Origin: Rhodothermus marinus DSM 4252
Lineage (GTDB): Bacteria > Bacteroidota > Rhodothermia > Rhodothermales > Rhodothermaceae
Reading direction: 5' to 3'
Assembly (NCBI RefSeq): GCF_000024845.1
Contig: NC_013501.1
Location: forward strand, 2,274,874 to 2,338,873
DNA: 64,000 nucleotides
Shown: piece by piece, positions 1 through 7,363 of the stretch
Layout of the letters: every line of letters begins with the position of its first letter
Position numbering within the stretch: position 1 is the first letter of the stretch
Translations under genes and position numbers: made by a program
The notes under the pieces: model-generated
Databases searched by the model: none
Seen by the model: the letters and a program-made list of their open reading frames with translations, nothing else
Told to the model about the DNA's origin: nothing

Positions 1-376
1 CGCGCTCGCGCGAGGCGTAGTGGTACTGTTCCAGTTCGACGATGGCCGCGTAGTCGCGCTCGTAGCGGGCCTCGCGGGCACGTAGCCGGTAGCGGTAAAG
101 CACCCGGTCGGAAAAAAGCGAACGACGCTCCAGCGTGTAGATGCGCTCGAACAGCGGCCAGACGGCCACGCGGGCCGTCCGAAGTGAATAGTCGTCGAAG
201 CCGGGCTGCGGCTTTTCGGCGGCGAGCTGCACGCGCTGGCCCACGCGCAACCACTGCGCCACCGTGCCCGTCATGGGCAGCCGCCAGCGATTGCCGTCGT
301 CGGTCTCGACCTCCACAAAGGCCAGGTAGCGATAGGACGGCCGCGCCAGCTCGATATTTTTAATCTGCCCCCGCAT
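1..376 (-). CDS. Unassigned protein, N-terminal part only (runs off the left edge)
   Basis: An uninterrupted minus-strand frame begins at an ATG (374-376) and stays open for 125 codons to the window edge, so the C-terminus is missing. The product starts MRGQIKNIELARPSYRY and has a beta-rich N-terminal part with charged strands, followed by a helical, Arg/Glu/Tyr-rich stretch ending in AIVELEQYHYASRE. I do not recognise the family with confidence; the last motif faintly recalls a family of ABC-type ATPases fused to an acetyltransferase-like region, but this is only a memory-based hint. The gene is divergent from the deacetylase gene at 481, and the 104 bp between them must carry both promoters. 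Confidence 0.6.
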   Translation of the reverse strand, partial: MRGQIKNIELARPSYRYLAFVEVETDDGNRWRLPMTGTVAQWLRVGQRVQLAAEKPQPGFDDYSLRTARVAVWPLFERIYTLERRSLFSDRVLYRYRLRAREARYERDYAAIVELEQYHYASRER

Positions 377-480
377 CGGATCGTTCTATCAGCATGGCGG
401 TTGCAAAGCTCGCTTCGATAACGTTTTTTATGGCGGGCGTTCCTGTGCTGACCCCAGGAATTTCGTGTTTGTAACAGCCT

Positions 481-1512
481 ATGACCACGGCGTTTGGCTT
501 CAATCCTTCGCACGCCCGGCATTATGAGCCCGGGCATGTCGAGCGGCCGGAGCGGCTCGAAGCGATCCGGGAGCGGCTTTCGTCTTCGCCAAACTGGAAC
601 CGCTTACAGCACGTCGAACCGCTGGCGGTCGATCTGGACGTGGCCCGCCTGGTGCATCGCCGAACCTACCTGGAGCGGTTGCAGCAGGCACTGCACCGGG
701 CTCCCACCCGCCTCGACCCGGACACCTACGTTCAGCCCGAGAGCCTGACGGTCGCGCTGGAAGCCGTCGGCACCCTGCTGGCCGTCACCCGGGCGGTGCT
801 CGACGGCCACGCCGACAACGGCTTTGCGGCGATTCGCCCGCCGGGCCACCATGCCACGCCAGAACGGGCCATGGGCTTCTGCCTGCTGTCGAACGTGGCC
901 ATTGCCGTCCGCTGGGCCCAGCAGACCTTCGGCGTCGAGCGCGTGGCGATCGTGGACTTCGACGTGCACCACGGCAACGGCACCCAGGAAGTTTTCTACG
1001 AGGACCCGAACGTGCTGTTTATCAGCGTGCACCAGTTTCCGCACTACCCCGGCACCGGCCGCATGGAAGAGATCGGTGAGGGACGTGGCCGGGGTACCAC
1101 GGTGAATGTACCGCTGCCGCCTTTCACCGGCGATGCCGGCTACCTGGAAGTCTTCCGCCGGTTGCTGGGACCGATCGTGCGCCGATTCCGTCCCGAGGTG
1201 CTCTTCGTCTCGGCCGGCTACGATGCGCACTGGCGGGACCCGCTCAGCGCGATGCAGCTGACCGTGGCGGGCTTTGCGCAACTGGTGTATGAACTGATGG
1301 AATGGGCCGATGCCTACTGCGACAACCGGCTGATCGCCGCGCTCGAAGGCGGCTACGATGCCGAGGCGCTGGCCGCCAGCGTGGACGCCACCGTCGTCCG
1401 CCTGCTCGATCCGGTGGCCGAAATCGAAGATCCAATCGGCCCCTCGCCCCATGAGCCCGCCGACGTACGGGATCTGATCTACGAACTCCGCCTGCTGCAC
1501 AAAGTCGCCTGA
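481..1512 (+). CDS. Histone-deacetylase-family amidohydrolase (AcuC / acetylpolyamine amidohydrolase type)
   Basis: The 343-residue product matches the zinc-dependent histone deacetylase/acetoin-utilisation fold over its whole length. The His-His catalytic dyad is in RPPGHHA (His123-His124), zinc ligands are Asp161 and His163 in DFDVHHGNG and Asp248 in SAGYDAH, and the transition-state tyrosine is Tyr292 in EGGYD. All catalytic residues are present, so an active deacetylase is expected; bacterial members act on acetylated lysines of metabolic enzymes, on acetylpolyamines or on other acetyl-amides, and the sequence does not decide between these. The gene ends only 4 bp before the tryptophanase start, suggesting one transcript. 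The ATG at 481 gives the normal family N-terminus. Confidence 0.93.
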   Translation: MTTAFGFNPSHARHYEPGHVERPERLEAIRERLSSSPNWNRLQHVEPLAVDLDVARLVHRRTYLERLQQALHRAPTRLDPDTYVQPESLTVALEAVGTLLAVTRAVLDGHADNGFAAIRPPGHHATPERAMGFCLLSNVAIAVRWAQQTFGVERVAIVDFDVHHGNGTQEVFYEDPNVLFISVHQFPHYPGTGRMEEIGEGRGRGTTVNVPLPPFTGDAGYLEVFRRLLGPIVRRFRPEVLFVSAGYDAHWRDPLSAMQLTVAGFAQLVYELMEWADAYCDNRLIAALEGGYDAEALAASVDATVVRLLDPVAEIEDPIGPSPHEPADVRDLIYELRLLHKVA

Positions 1513-1516
1513 AGCC

Positions 1517-2884
1517 ATGCGTACGATCATCGAGCCGTTTCGCATCAAGGTGGTCGAGCCCCTGCGCATGACCACCCGCGAAGAGCGCCGGCGGCTGATC
1601 CGCGAAGCCCACTACAACCTGTTCAACCTGCACGCCGACGACGTGCTCATCGACCTGCTGACCGACTCGGGCACCTCGGCCATGAGCAGCGCCCAGTGGT
1701 CGGCCATCATGCGCGGCGACGAAAGCTACGCGGGTTCGCCTTCTTACTACCGCTTCGAGGCGGCCGTGCGCGCGCTGATGCCTTTCCGCCACATCATCCC
1801 CACCCATCAGGGACGCGCGGCCGAAAAGATCCTGTTCAGCATCGTCGGCGGTCCGGGCCGTATCATTCCGAGCAATACGCACTTCGACACGACGCGCGCC
1901 AACATCGAGGCAACCGGCGCCGAGGCGGTCGATCTGGTCATTCCGGAAGGCCGCGATCCCGAAAGCCGTCACCCCTTCAAAGGCAACATCGATCTGGATC
2001 GACTCGAGACGCTGCTGCGCACGAAGCGCGACCGGGTGCCGCTCGTCATGCTCACGATCACGAACAACGCCGGGGGCGGCCAGCCCGTCTCGATGGAAAA
2101 CATCCGGGCCACCCACGAACTCTGCCGGAAGTACGGCGTGCCGCTGTTTTTCGATGCCTGTCGCTTTGCCGAAAACGCCTACTTCATCAAGCTGCGCGAG
2201 CCGGGCTACGCCGATCGGAGCGTCCGCGACATCGTGCGCGAGATGTTTTCCTATGCCGACGGCATGACCATGAGCGCCAAAAAAGACGCCTTCGCCAACA
2301 TCGGCGGCTGGCTGGCGCTCAACGACGACGCCTGGGCCCAGGAAGCCCGTAACCTGCTGATCCTGACCGAGGGCTTTCCGACCTACGGGGGGCTGGCCGG
2401 ACGCGACCTGGAGGCCATCGCGGTCGGCCTGGAAGAGGTAATCCACGAAGACTACCTGCAGTACCGATTCGCTTCGGTGCAGTACCTGGGGCGGGCGCTG
2501 GAGCGGATGGGCGTGCCGCTCATGCAGCCGGTCGGCGGACACGCCGTCTATGTGAACGCCGGCAAGCTACTTCCGCACATTCCTCCGCTGCAGTATCCCG
2601 GACAGGCTCTGGCCGTGGCGCTTTACGAGATCGGCGGCATTCGGAGTTGCGAGATCGGCTCGGTCATGTTCGGTCGCCGGGCGGACGGTAGCGAGCAGCC
2701 GGCCCCGCTGGAGCTGGTGCGGCTGGCCATTCCCCGTCGCGTCTACACGCAGAGCCACTTCGACTACGTGATCGAGTGCTTCGAACTGCTGCTCCAGGAG
2801 AAGGACCGGCTGCCCGGCTACCGGATTGTCTGGGAACCGCCCCGGCTCCGGCACTTCACGGCCCGCTTCGAGCCGATCGCCTGA
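1517..2884 (+). CDS. tnaA: Tryptophanase (PLP-dependent beta-eliminating lyase)
   Basis: The 455-residue protein is a full-length fold-type I PLP enzyme of the tryptophanase/tyrosine phenol-lyase family. Lys256 in MSAKKDAF is the expected Schiff-base lysine. Discriminating positions favour tryptophanase: the HFDTT segment has Asp124 (threonine at this place in tyrosine phenol-lyase), SCEIGS replaces the phenol-binding arginine segment, and LRHFTARF near the C-terminus has His446 where tyrosine phenol-lyase has Phe. The reaction would be L-tryptophan to indole, pyruvate and ammonia in the cytoplasm. No TnaC-like leader or tryptophan permease is visible; the gene instead follows a deacetylase-fold gene by 4 bp. 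The tyrosine phenol-lyase alternative is less likely but not excluded. Confidence 0.93.
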   Translation: MRTIIEPFRIKVVEPLRMTTREERRRLIREAHYNLFNLHADDVLIDLLTDSGTSAMSSAQWSAIMRGDESYAGSPSYYRFEAAVRALMPFRHIIPTHQGRAAEKILFSIVGGPGRIIPSNTHFDTTRANIEATGAEAVDLVIPEGRDPESRHPFKGNIDLDRLETLLRTKRDRVPLVMLTITNNAGGGQPVSMENIRATHELCRKYGVPLFFDACRFAENAYFIKLREPGYADRSVRDIVREMFSYADGMTMSAKKDAFANIGGWLALNDDAWAQEARNLLILTEGFPTYGGLAGRDLEAIAVGLEEVIHEDYLQYRFASVQYLGRALERMGVPLMQPVGGHAVYVNAGKLLPHIPPLQYPGQALAVALYEIGGIRSCEIGSVMFGRRADGSEQPAPLELVRLAIPRRVYTQSHFDYVIECFELLLQEKDRLPGYRIVWEPPRLRHFTARFEPIA

Positions 2885-2889
2885 AGCCT

Positions 2890-3303
2890 TCAGGGAAGCT
2901 GCTGGATGTAGACCGGCGCGCCGGTCTCGGCGGCCTGCTGCACCGCCTGTTCCACCAGCCGGGCGCCGTCATGCCTCTGCAACACCTGCGCCTGGCCTGT
3001 CGGAGCGGCACAGACAACCCGCACTTCCATCGGCGAGTAGATGCCCCACGTCAGAATGGTGACCAGTTGATTCATGAAAGACAGACGCGTTTCCACGCGT
3101 GCCACTCCATGCGGATAGACGCTCGACACGTCAATCGAATCAGGGATCACCAGACCGTTCACAAATCCGGACACCCACCTCTTTCGGTACACGACATCAG
3201 ATTCTGGCTGACCGGTAATAATTCGGGCATGATAGCAGCCGCTCAGCACCAGAAAAGCCGCAAGCAGCGGCCAGAAGAAGCGAAATCGTACAGGTTTGCG
3301 CAT
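2890..3303 (-). CDS. Bor-like lipoprotein
   Basis: This 137-residue product starts MRKPVRFRFFWPLLAAF, a short basic N-terminus and hydrophobic stretch followed by the lipobox LSGC (Cys23), so it should be a lipid-anchored envelope protein. The mature part begins CYHARIITG and contains GVARVETRLSFMNQLVTIL and WGIYSPMEVRVVC, the arrangement seen in the Bor family, named after the phage lambda surface lipoprotein that gives serum resistance. Function in a free-living bacterium is not known. The frame is open further upstream to 3531, but the ATG at 3303 is chosen because it gives a proper signal peptide. It is convergent with tnaA, with only 5 bp between the genes. Confidence 0.8.
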   Translation of the reverse strand: MRKPVRFRFFWPLLAAFLVLSGCYHARIITGQPESDVVYRKRWVSGFVNGLVIPDSIDVSSVYPHGVARVETRLSFMNQLVTILTWGIYSPMEVRVVCAAPTGQAQVLQRHDGARLVEQAVQQAAETGAPVYIQQLP

Positions 3304-3509
3304 GGCCTGGATACGGTTTGGTGAGCAGAAAATGAAAGACGCCCTGCGCGGTTCAAAACACGTACCCGTCGGCGTTCCCCCTGCGATCTCGCGCGGACGG
3401 GGTGCACGTCGCACGCTGGCAACACAACGTCGATGGCTCCTCTTTTTCCAACGAGGAACCGACCAGAAGCCATGTTGTGTATGATCGTGTGTAAACCTGA
3501 GGATACCGC

Positions 3510-3824
3510 ATGGGACGCCTGCATCGCGCACAGGTGCTTCTGGAGCCCGCGCAGTATCGACGCTTGCGCCGGATTGCCGCGCGGCGCTCTCTGGAAGAGG
3601 GCCGCCGCGTCAGTGTCAGCCAGGTGATTCGTGAATTGCTCGATCAGGCCCTGGAAAAGGCGGAAAGTCCTGAAGAACGAGCCCGGGCGGCTCTTGAGCG
3701 GCTTTTCATGCTGGGGGACGCCGTCAGGAAGCGTCACCCGGAGCTTCTGCCCGAAGACTGGCTGAACAGCGATCGCGACGAGCACGACGATGAGCGTTTC
3801 GCACACCTCTTCCCTGGTCGTTGA
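3510..3824 (+). CDS. Ribbon-helix-helix antitoxin of toxin-antitoxin pair 1
   Basis: The 104-residue protein has an N-terminal beta strand (RAQVLLEPAQYRRLRRIA) followed by VSVSQVIRELLDQALE, which fits a ribbon-helix-helix DNA-binding domain (about residues 6-50). The acidic C-terminal tail (DWLNSDRDEHDDERF) would be the segment that neutralises the toxin. Such antitoxins bind their own promoter and repress the operon. The next gene, a PIN-domain protein, begins 35 bp before this one ends, an overlap typical of translationally coupled toxin-antitoxin pairs. A TGAGGA ribosome-binding site lies just before the ATG. The specific VapB subfamily was not determined. Confidence 0.78.
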   Translation: MGRLHRAQVLLEPAQYRRLRRIAARRSLEEGRRVSVSQVIRELLDQALEKAESPEERARAALERLFMLGDAVRKRHPELLPEDWLNSDRDEHDDERFAHLFPGR

Positions 3825-4236
3825 TGCCGGCGTGGCGCTGGTCACGATCATGCCGCATCCCTATCAGGCGCATGGTCGACGTTTCTGGCAGAACTGGCAG
3901 CAGCAGCCGCAGCCGCTGCTTGCACCTCATCTATGGGTGGCCGACGTAACCTCAGGGCTGCGTCGGGCGGTCTGGGAACGGGTATTGACGGAGGAGGAAG
4001 CCGAGGCGGCGTTGCGGGATCTGCTGGAATTACCGCTGACGCTCACTTCGGATCGCGAGATCGCTGAACGGGCCCTGAGCTGGGCCGGACGGTTGCAACA
4101 GAAGCGGGCCTACGATGCGTTCTACGTGGCACTGGCTGACCAGCGCGGGGCGGTTTTCTGGAGTGCAGATCGGCGCCTGGTGGAAACGCTCCGGCAACAG
4201 GGCTTTTCCCGGGCCCGCTGGATTGGAGAAATTTAG
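3790..4236 (+). CDS. PIN-domain ribonuclease toxin (VapC-like), pair 1
   Basis: The 148-residue product is a single PIN domain. The acidic metal-binding set is Asp12 (LVVDAGVAL), Asp52 (WVADVTSGLRR), Asp109 (AYDAFYVALA) and Asp127 (WSADRRL). Position 52 is usually glutamate in PIN toxins, so Asp here is a conservative change; magnesium binding should survive but activity may be reduced. VapC toxins cleave tRNA or rRNA when their antitoxin is lost. The gene overlaps its antitoxin by 35 bp and ends 23 bp from the convergent stop of yjbQ. An ATG at 3790 is the first start compatible with a complete N-terminal strand. Confidence 0.82.
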   Translation: MSVSHTSSLVVDAGVALVTIMPHPYQAHGRRFWQNWQQQPQPLLAPHLWVADVTSGLRRAVWERVLTEEEAEAALRDLLELPLTLTSDREIAERALSWAGRLQQKRAYDAFYVALADQRGAVFWSADRRLVETLRQQGFSRARWIGEI

Positions 4237-4259
4237 CCCGCGCCGGGATTCAACCAGCA

Positions 4260-4679
4260 TCACACCCCCTGCACGGTCACCACGATCTCGCGCTGGCGGG
4301 GGCGAACGTCACATTCCATCAGCACGATCTGCTGCCAGGTGCCCAGCGCAGGCAACCCGTCACGCACGGGGACCGTTACCGAAGCGCCCAGCAGCGTGGC
4401 CTGCAGATGGGAATGCGCGTTCCCGTCGTGCCAGGTATGTTCGTGCAGGTAATGCTCATGGGGCGGGATGAGTCGATCCATCAGCGTGGGCAGGTCGCGC
4501 TGCAGCCCCGGCTCGAACTCGATCGTACCGATGGCCGCCGTGCTTCCGATCACGTGTACGTGGACCAGTCCTTTCTTTACCCCCGAACGCGCCACGACGG
4601 CCGCCACGTCATCCGTGAGATCCTGCAGATCCCCGTGGCCGTGCGTGCTGCGCCGCAGCGTCTCCTGATGGACGTTCAT
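4260..4679 (-). CDS. yjbQ: YjbQ/UPF0047 family protein (secondary thiamine-phosphate synthase type)
   Basis: The 139-residue product is a full-length UPF0047 protein: HVHVIGSTAAIGTIEFEPGL, the conserved HEHTWHDGNAHSHLQATLLG with its His cluster, and the C-terminal GTWQQIVLMECDVRPRQR. Members of this family show weak thiamine-phosphate synthase activity in Escherichia coli complementation, but their true role is unsettled. The ATG at 4679 begins [11 protein letters not shown] degraded copy of this same 5' end lies at 5544-5614 inside the end of surE, indicating that yjbQ once directly followed and overlapped surE and was separated from it by the second toxin-antitoxin cassette. Confidence 0.9.
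   Translation of the reverse strand: MNVHQETLRRSTHGHGDLQDLTDDVAAVVARSGVKKGLVHVHVIGSTAAIGTIEFEPGLQRDLPTLMDRLIPPHEHYLHEHTWHDGNAHSHLQATLLGASVTVPVRDGLPALGTWQQIVLMECDVRPRQREIVVTVQGV
4609..4679. repeat. Copy A of a 71 bp direct duplication (5' end of yjbQ)
   Basis: This segment aligns without gaps to 5544-5614 at a constant offset of 935 bp. The 47 bp at 4633-4679 differ at only 3 positions from copy B; the remaining 24 bp differ at 8. Read in the surE frame on the minus strand, copy A encodes a tail very close to the real SurE C-terminus and stops at the same place (TGA at 4609-4611). Here the segment is under selection as the yjbQ start. Confidence 0.85.
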
Positions 4680-4853
4680 AGGACTTCCGAATTGTGTGGC
4701 CGGATACTCTGTGAACCTGCGATTTTCGGCAAAAAATTCGTCTGTTTTACCACCGAGTCGTCTGACCGTTGCCCTTATCGGCCACGAATCTTTCGAGGGA
4801 ATCAGGACGTAAGGCGCCCTGGTTATAACGCAAAATCCGATCGGGTTACCGCC

Positions 4854-5117
4854 ATGTCGGTCGAGAAACATTTCGGGATGAGACTGACACCCCATGAGCG
4901 CCGCCAGATAGAGCGACTGGCCAGGCTACGTGCGACCACCATGAAAGAGGCAGTACTTGAAGCCGTACAACGGCGCCTGGAAGAACTTGAAAAGGAAATG
5001 CAGCCGCCGGCCCCACAAGGTCGTCTGAAAGACGCCGTTCATCTTGTTGGCTGCTTTGAAGGGCCGGAAGACCTGTCCACCAATCCGGACTACCTGGAAG
5101 GATACGGCCGGTCATGA
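4854..5117 (+). CDS. Antitoxin of toxin-antitoxin pair 2
   Basis: The 87-residue product begins MSVEKHFGMRLTPHERRQIE and continues with a helix-rich, DNA-binding-like segment (ATTMKEAVLEAVQRRLEEL, about residues 28-46). The layout is that of a small ribbon-helix-helix or related VapB-type antitoxin, with a C-terminal toxin-binding tail. It overlaps the following PIN gene by 4 bp (ATGA), the usual coupling. The frame is open far upstream, but the ATG at 4854 is the start that gives a normal antitoxin length. The 174 bp between this start and the divergent yjbQ start must hold both promoters, and probably the operator for autoregulation, though I see no obvious palindrome. Confidence 0.72.
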   Translation: MSVEKHFGMRLTPHERRQIERLARLRATTMKEAVLEAVQRRLEELEKEMQPPAPQGRLKDAVHLVGCFEGPEDLSTNPDYLEGYGRS

Positions 5118-5527
5118 GCGTTTCCGCTTATCTGCTGGATACGGGACCGCTGGTGGCTTTGCTGAACCAGCGCGATCGGTATCATCACTGGGCGGTTCGA
5201 ACGATCGATGCCCTGGAAGCACCTTTGCTCACATGCGAGTCCGTAGTGTCAGAGGCCTGGTTCCTGGTCCGGCGCGGAGGTGGTAATCCACTGCGCCTTC
5301 TGGAGTTGCTGCATGTGCTCGACGTAAACGTAATGCCCGCCTGGAGTCCACGTCTTGAGGCGATACTGCGTCGCTACGCCGACCGAATCAGTGTGGCGGA
5401 TGCGTCGCTCCTGGCGCTTGCTGAAGCGGAGAAAGGTCGCATTGTGGTAACCACCGATCGCGACGACTTCACGGTCTATCGGATTCACCGGCGGCAGGTG
5501 GTGCCCACGCTAATGCCGCCTGATTGA
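5114..5527 (+). CDS. PIN-domain ribonuclease toxin (VapC-like), pair 2
   Basis: The 137-residue protein has the complete PIN acidic set: Asp9 (YLLDTGPLVALL), Glu47 (SVVSEAWFL), Asp96 (ISVADASLLALA) and Asp115 or Asp118 (VTTDRDDF). It resembles stand-alone PIN proteins with a DTGPL start, predicted RNA endonucleases of the VapC class. It is coupled by a 4 bp overlap to its antitoxin. The gene stops 16 bp before the surE stop and sits inside the stretch that appears to have been inserted between surE and yjbQ, so it is probably a relatively recent acquisition. Its sequence is not close to the pair 1 toxin. Confidence 0.85.
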   Translation: MSVSAYLLDTGPLVALLNQRDRYHHWAVRTIDALEAPLLTCESVVSEAWFLVRRGGGNPLRLLELLHVLDVNVMPAWSPRLEAILRRYADRISVADASLLALAEAEKGRIVVTTDRDDFTVYRIHRRQVVPTLMPPD

Positions 5528-5543
5528 ACGGTGGACAATCACT

Positions 5544-5614
5544 TCACCCGTGCGATTCCCCGGCTTCCCGTGTCCGCGCGTGCTGCGCCGGAGCGTCTCC
5601 TGATGGACGTTCAT
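5544..5614. repeat. Copy B of the 71 bp direct duplication (3' end of surE, decayed yjbQ start)
   Basis: On the minus strand this segment still reads [16 protein letters not shown] from an ATG at 5614, fifteen of the first sixteen residues of YjbQ, and then diverges and stops near 5523. In the surE frame it is the last 23 codons plus stop. Similarity to 4609-4679 ends at about the surE stop codon, so the duplicated unit matches the inferred ancestral surE/yjbQ overlap. Confidence 0.85.
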
Positions 5615-6425
5615 GGCCGTTGGAAGCCGGTGCATCGTGCCAGTTCCACTGATTCAGCATGGCCCGATAGGCGTGGGCCGTCAGGTCGTGCTGGAGCGGC
5701 GTGATGGAGACGTAACCCTGTTCGACGGCCTCGAGATCCGTGTCGTCGCCGTCGTCCAGGTTCACGAAGCGTCCGGTGAGCCAGTAGTAGGGCTGGTTGT
5801 AGGGATCGCGGCGTTCGGCGAAGCTCTCCTCCCAGCGCGAGCGGGCCTGTCGGGTGATGGCGATGCCTTTGATTTTTTCAAGTGGTAGATCTGGAATGTT
5901 CACGTTGAGCAGGATGCCGGGCGGCAGGCCGTGGGCCAGCACGGTGCGAGCGATTCGCCGGGCGTAATGGGCGGCGGCGCTGTAGTCGCGCGCCTCCCAG
6001 TTGCAGAGCGAGAAGGCGATGGCGTCGATGCCCAGGATCGCGGCTTCGGTCGCCGCACTGACCGTGCCCGAGTAGATCACGTTGACGGCCGTGTTCGGTC
6101 CCCGGTTGATGCCGCTGACCACCAGATCGGGTCGCCGCGGGAGGAGCTGGTTGACGGCCAGCTTGACGCAGTCGGCCGGCGTGCCCGAGACCGCGTAGGC
6201 CGGCACTTCGCCTGAAGGCACCGCAAATGGCCACGGATAGGCCCGCACCGGATCGCGCACGGTGATGGCGTGCCCGACGGCGCTCTGTTCGGTAGCCGGC
6301 GCCACCACGTACACCTCACCCAGCGCGTCCATGGCCGCCGCCAGCGCGGCGATGCCCGGCGCGTTGATGCCGTCGTCGTTGCAGACCAGAATCAGCGGTC
6401 GCCGACCGGATTCCTGCTTGCTCAT
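5544..6425 (-). CDS. surE: 5'/3'-nucleotidase SurE
   Basis: The 293-residue protein is a SurE survival phosphatase that hydrolyses nucleoside monophosphates and related phosphoesters. The divalent-metal ligands are in place: Asp17 and Asp18 in [11 protein letters not shown], Ser48 in [10 protein letters not shown] and Asn107 in VSGINRGPN. The catalytic core ends near residue 262; the last 30 residues ([10 protein letters not shown] and onward) are low-complexity and hydrophilic. Part of this tail is read through the duplicated yjbQ start, so the tail is probably a by-product of gene overlap rather than a functional domain. surE lies 2 bp downstream of panB and is likely co-transcribed with it. 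Confidence 0.95.
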   Translation of the reverse strand: MSKQESGRRPLILVCNDDGINAPGIAALAAAMDALGEVYVVAPATEQSAVGHAITVRDPVRAYPWPFAVPSGEVPAYAVSGTPADCVKLAVNQLLPRRPDLVVSGINRGPNTAVNVIYSGTVSAATEAAILGIDAIAFSLCNWEARDYSAAAHYARRIARTVLAHGLPPGILLNVNIPDLPLEKIKGIAITRQARSRWEESFAERRDPYNQPYYWLTGRFVNLDDGDDTDLEAVEQGYVSITPLQHDLTAHAYRAMLNQWNWHDAPASNGHERPSGDAPAQHARTREAGESHG

Positions 6426-6427
6426 GG

Positions 6428-7261
6428 TCAGTAGCTCTCTTCCGGCGAAGGAAATGCCCGCTGGCGTACATCCTGCACGTAGTGCTGCACGGCCTCGGTG
6501 ATGGTTTCGGCCAGGCGGGCATAGCGACGCACGAAGCGCGGGTTGAAGTCGGTGGTCAGACCGAGCATGTCGTGCAGCACGAGGATCTGTCCGTCGCAGT
6601 GCACGCCGGCCCCGATGCCAATCGTCGGGATGCGGAGCGAGGCGGTTACCTCACGGGCCAGCTCGGCCGGGATCTTTTCCAGCACAAGAGCAAAACAGCC
6701 CGCCTCCTCCAGCAACTTCGCGTCCCGACGCAATTGCTCAGCCTCCTCCGGCTCCTGCGCACGCACTTTGTAGGTACCGAAGCGGTAGATGCTCTGCGGC
6801 GTCAGTCCCAGATGTCCCATCACCGGGATGCCGGCCGTGACGATGCGTTCTACCGCCTCCAGAATGGGCTTGCCGCCCTCCAGCTTGACGGCGTGCGCAC
6901 CGGCTTCTTTCATGACGCGAATGGCCGAGGCCAGCGCTTCGTTGGGGTTGCCCTGATAGGAGCCGAAGGGCAGGTCCACCACCACCAGCGCCCGGCGCAC
7001 CGCCCGCACCACGCATTGCGCGTGGTAGATCATCTGATCCAGCGTGATGGGCAGCGTCGTTTCGTGGCCGGCCATCACGTTCGAGGCCGAGTCGCCCACC
7101 AGAATCACATCGATGCCCGCCGCGTCCAGGATACGGGCCAGCGTGTAGTCGTAGGCGGTCAGCGCCGCAATGGGAATGCGGGCGGCTTTCATCTCCTGGA
7201 GCGTCTGCGTGGTCACCCGTCGGGCGTTGACCACCGGGGGCGGGACAGCCTGCGTGCTCAT
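6428..7261 (-). CDS. panB: 3-methyl-2-oxobutanoate hydroxymethyltransferase (ketopantoate synthesis)
   Basis: This 277-residue TIM-barrel enzyme transfers a hydroxymethyl group from 5,10-methylene-tetrahydrofolate to 2-oxoisovalerate, the first step of pantothenate and coenzyme A synthesis. Family hallmarks are [16 protein letters not shown], the metal-binding [35 protein letters not shown] and [21 protein letters not shown]. The ATG at 7261 (MSTQAVPPP) is chosen; a start 11 codons upstream is possible but adds residues not typical of the family. The next gene, surE, follows after 2 bp. A terminator for the ompH genes lies 44 bp upstream, so panB-surE probably has its own promoter within 7262-7305. 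Confidence 0.96.
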   Translation of the reverse strand: MSTQAVPPPVVNARRVTTQTLQEMKAARIPIAALTAYDYTLARILDAAGIDVILVGDSASNVMAGHETTLPITLDQMIYHAQCVVRAVRRALVVVDLPFGSYQGNPNEALASAIRVMKEAGAHAVKLEGGKPILEAVERIVTAGIPVMGHLGLTPQSIYRFGTYKVRAQEPEEAEQLRRDAKLLEEAGCFALVLEKIPAELAREVTASLRIPTIGIGAGVHCDGQILVLHDMLGLTTDFNPRFVRRYARLAETITEAVQHYVQDVRQRAFPSPEESY

Positions 7262-7304
7262 GCCATGGTCGGGTCTGGTGAGCGGAGTGTGCACGTTTTA
7301 ATCC

Positions 7305-7340
7305 AACGAAAAAGCGGGCGCCTGGCTCCGACGCCCGCCT
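7305..7340 (-). terminator. Intrinsic terminator of the dxr-to-ompH block
   Basis: On the minus strand a perfect 7 bp GC stem (GCGGGCG / CGCCCGC, 7314-7320 with 7332-7338) with an 11 nt loop is followed by a run of five T. It lies 26 bp after the stop of the second ompH gene and before panB. Confidence 0.9.
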
Positions 7341-7363
7341 GAAAACAATCCGACCGACGGCGT

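Noticed and set aside
4234-4260. On the minus strand, a sequence like the 3' end of a tRNA (T-arm GCTGG-TTGAATC-CCGGC followed by GCGGGCTA), placed next to the toxin-antitoxin region where an attachment site might be expected
   Set aside because: No anticodon arm, D-arm or 5' acceptor strand can be found upstream, which is yjbQ coding sequence, and the T-loop lacks the conserved C56. It overlaps the PIN gene stop. Probably chance; a search for a matching tRNA gene elsewhere in the genome would decide.
4854-5117. Extending the second antitoxin to an upstream start near 4407 (236 codons)
   Set aside because: The extension is antisense to yjbQ and contains no domain; the short start at 4854 gives a normal antitoxin coupled to its toxin.
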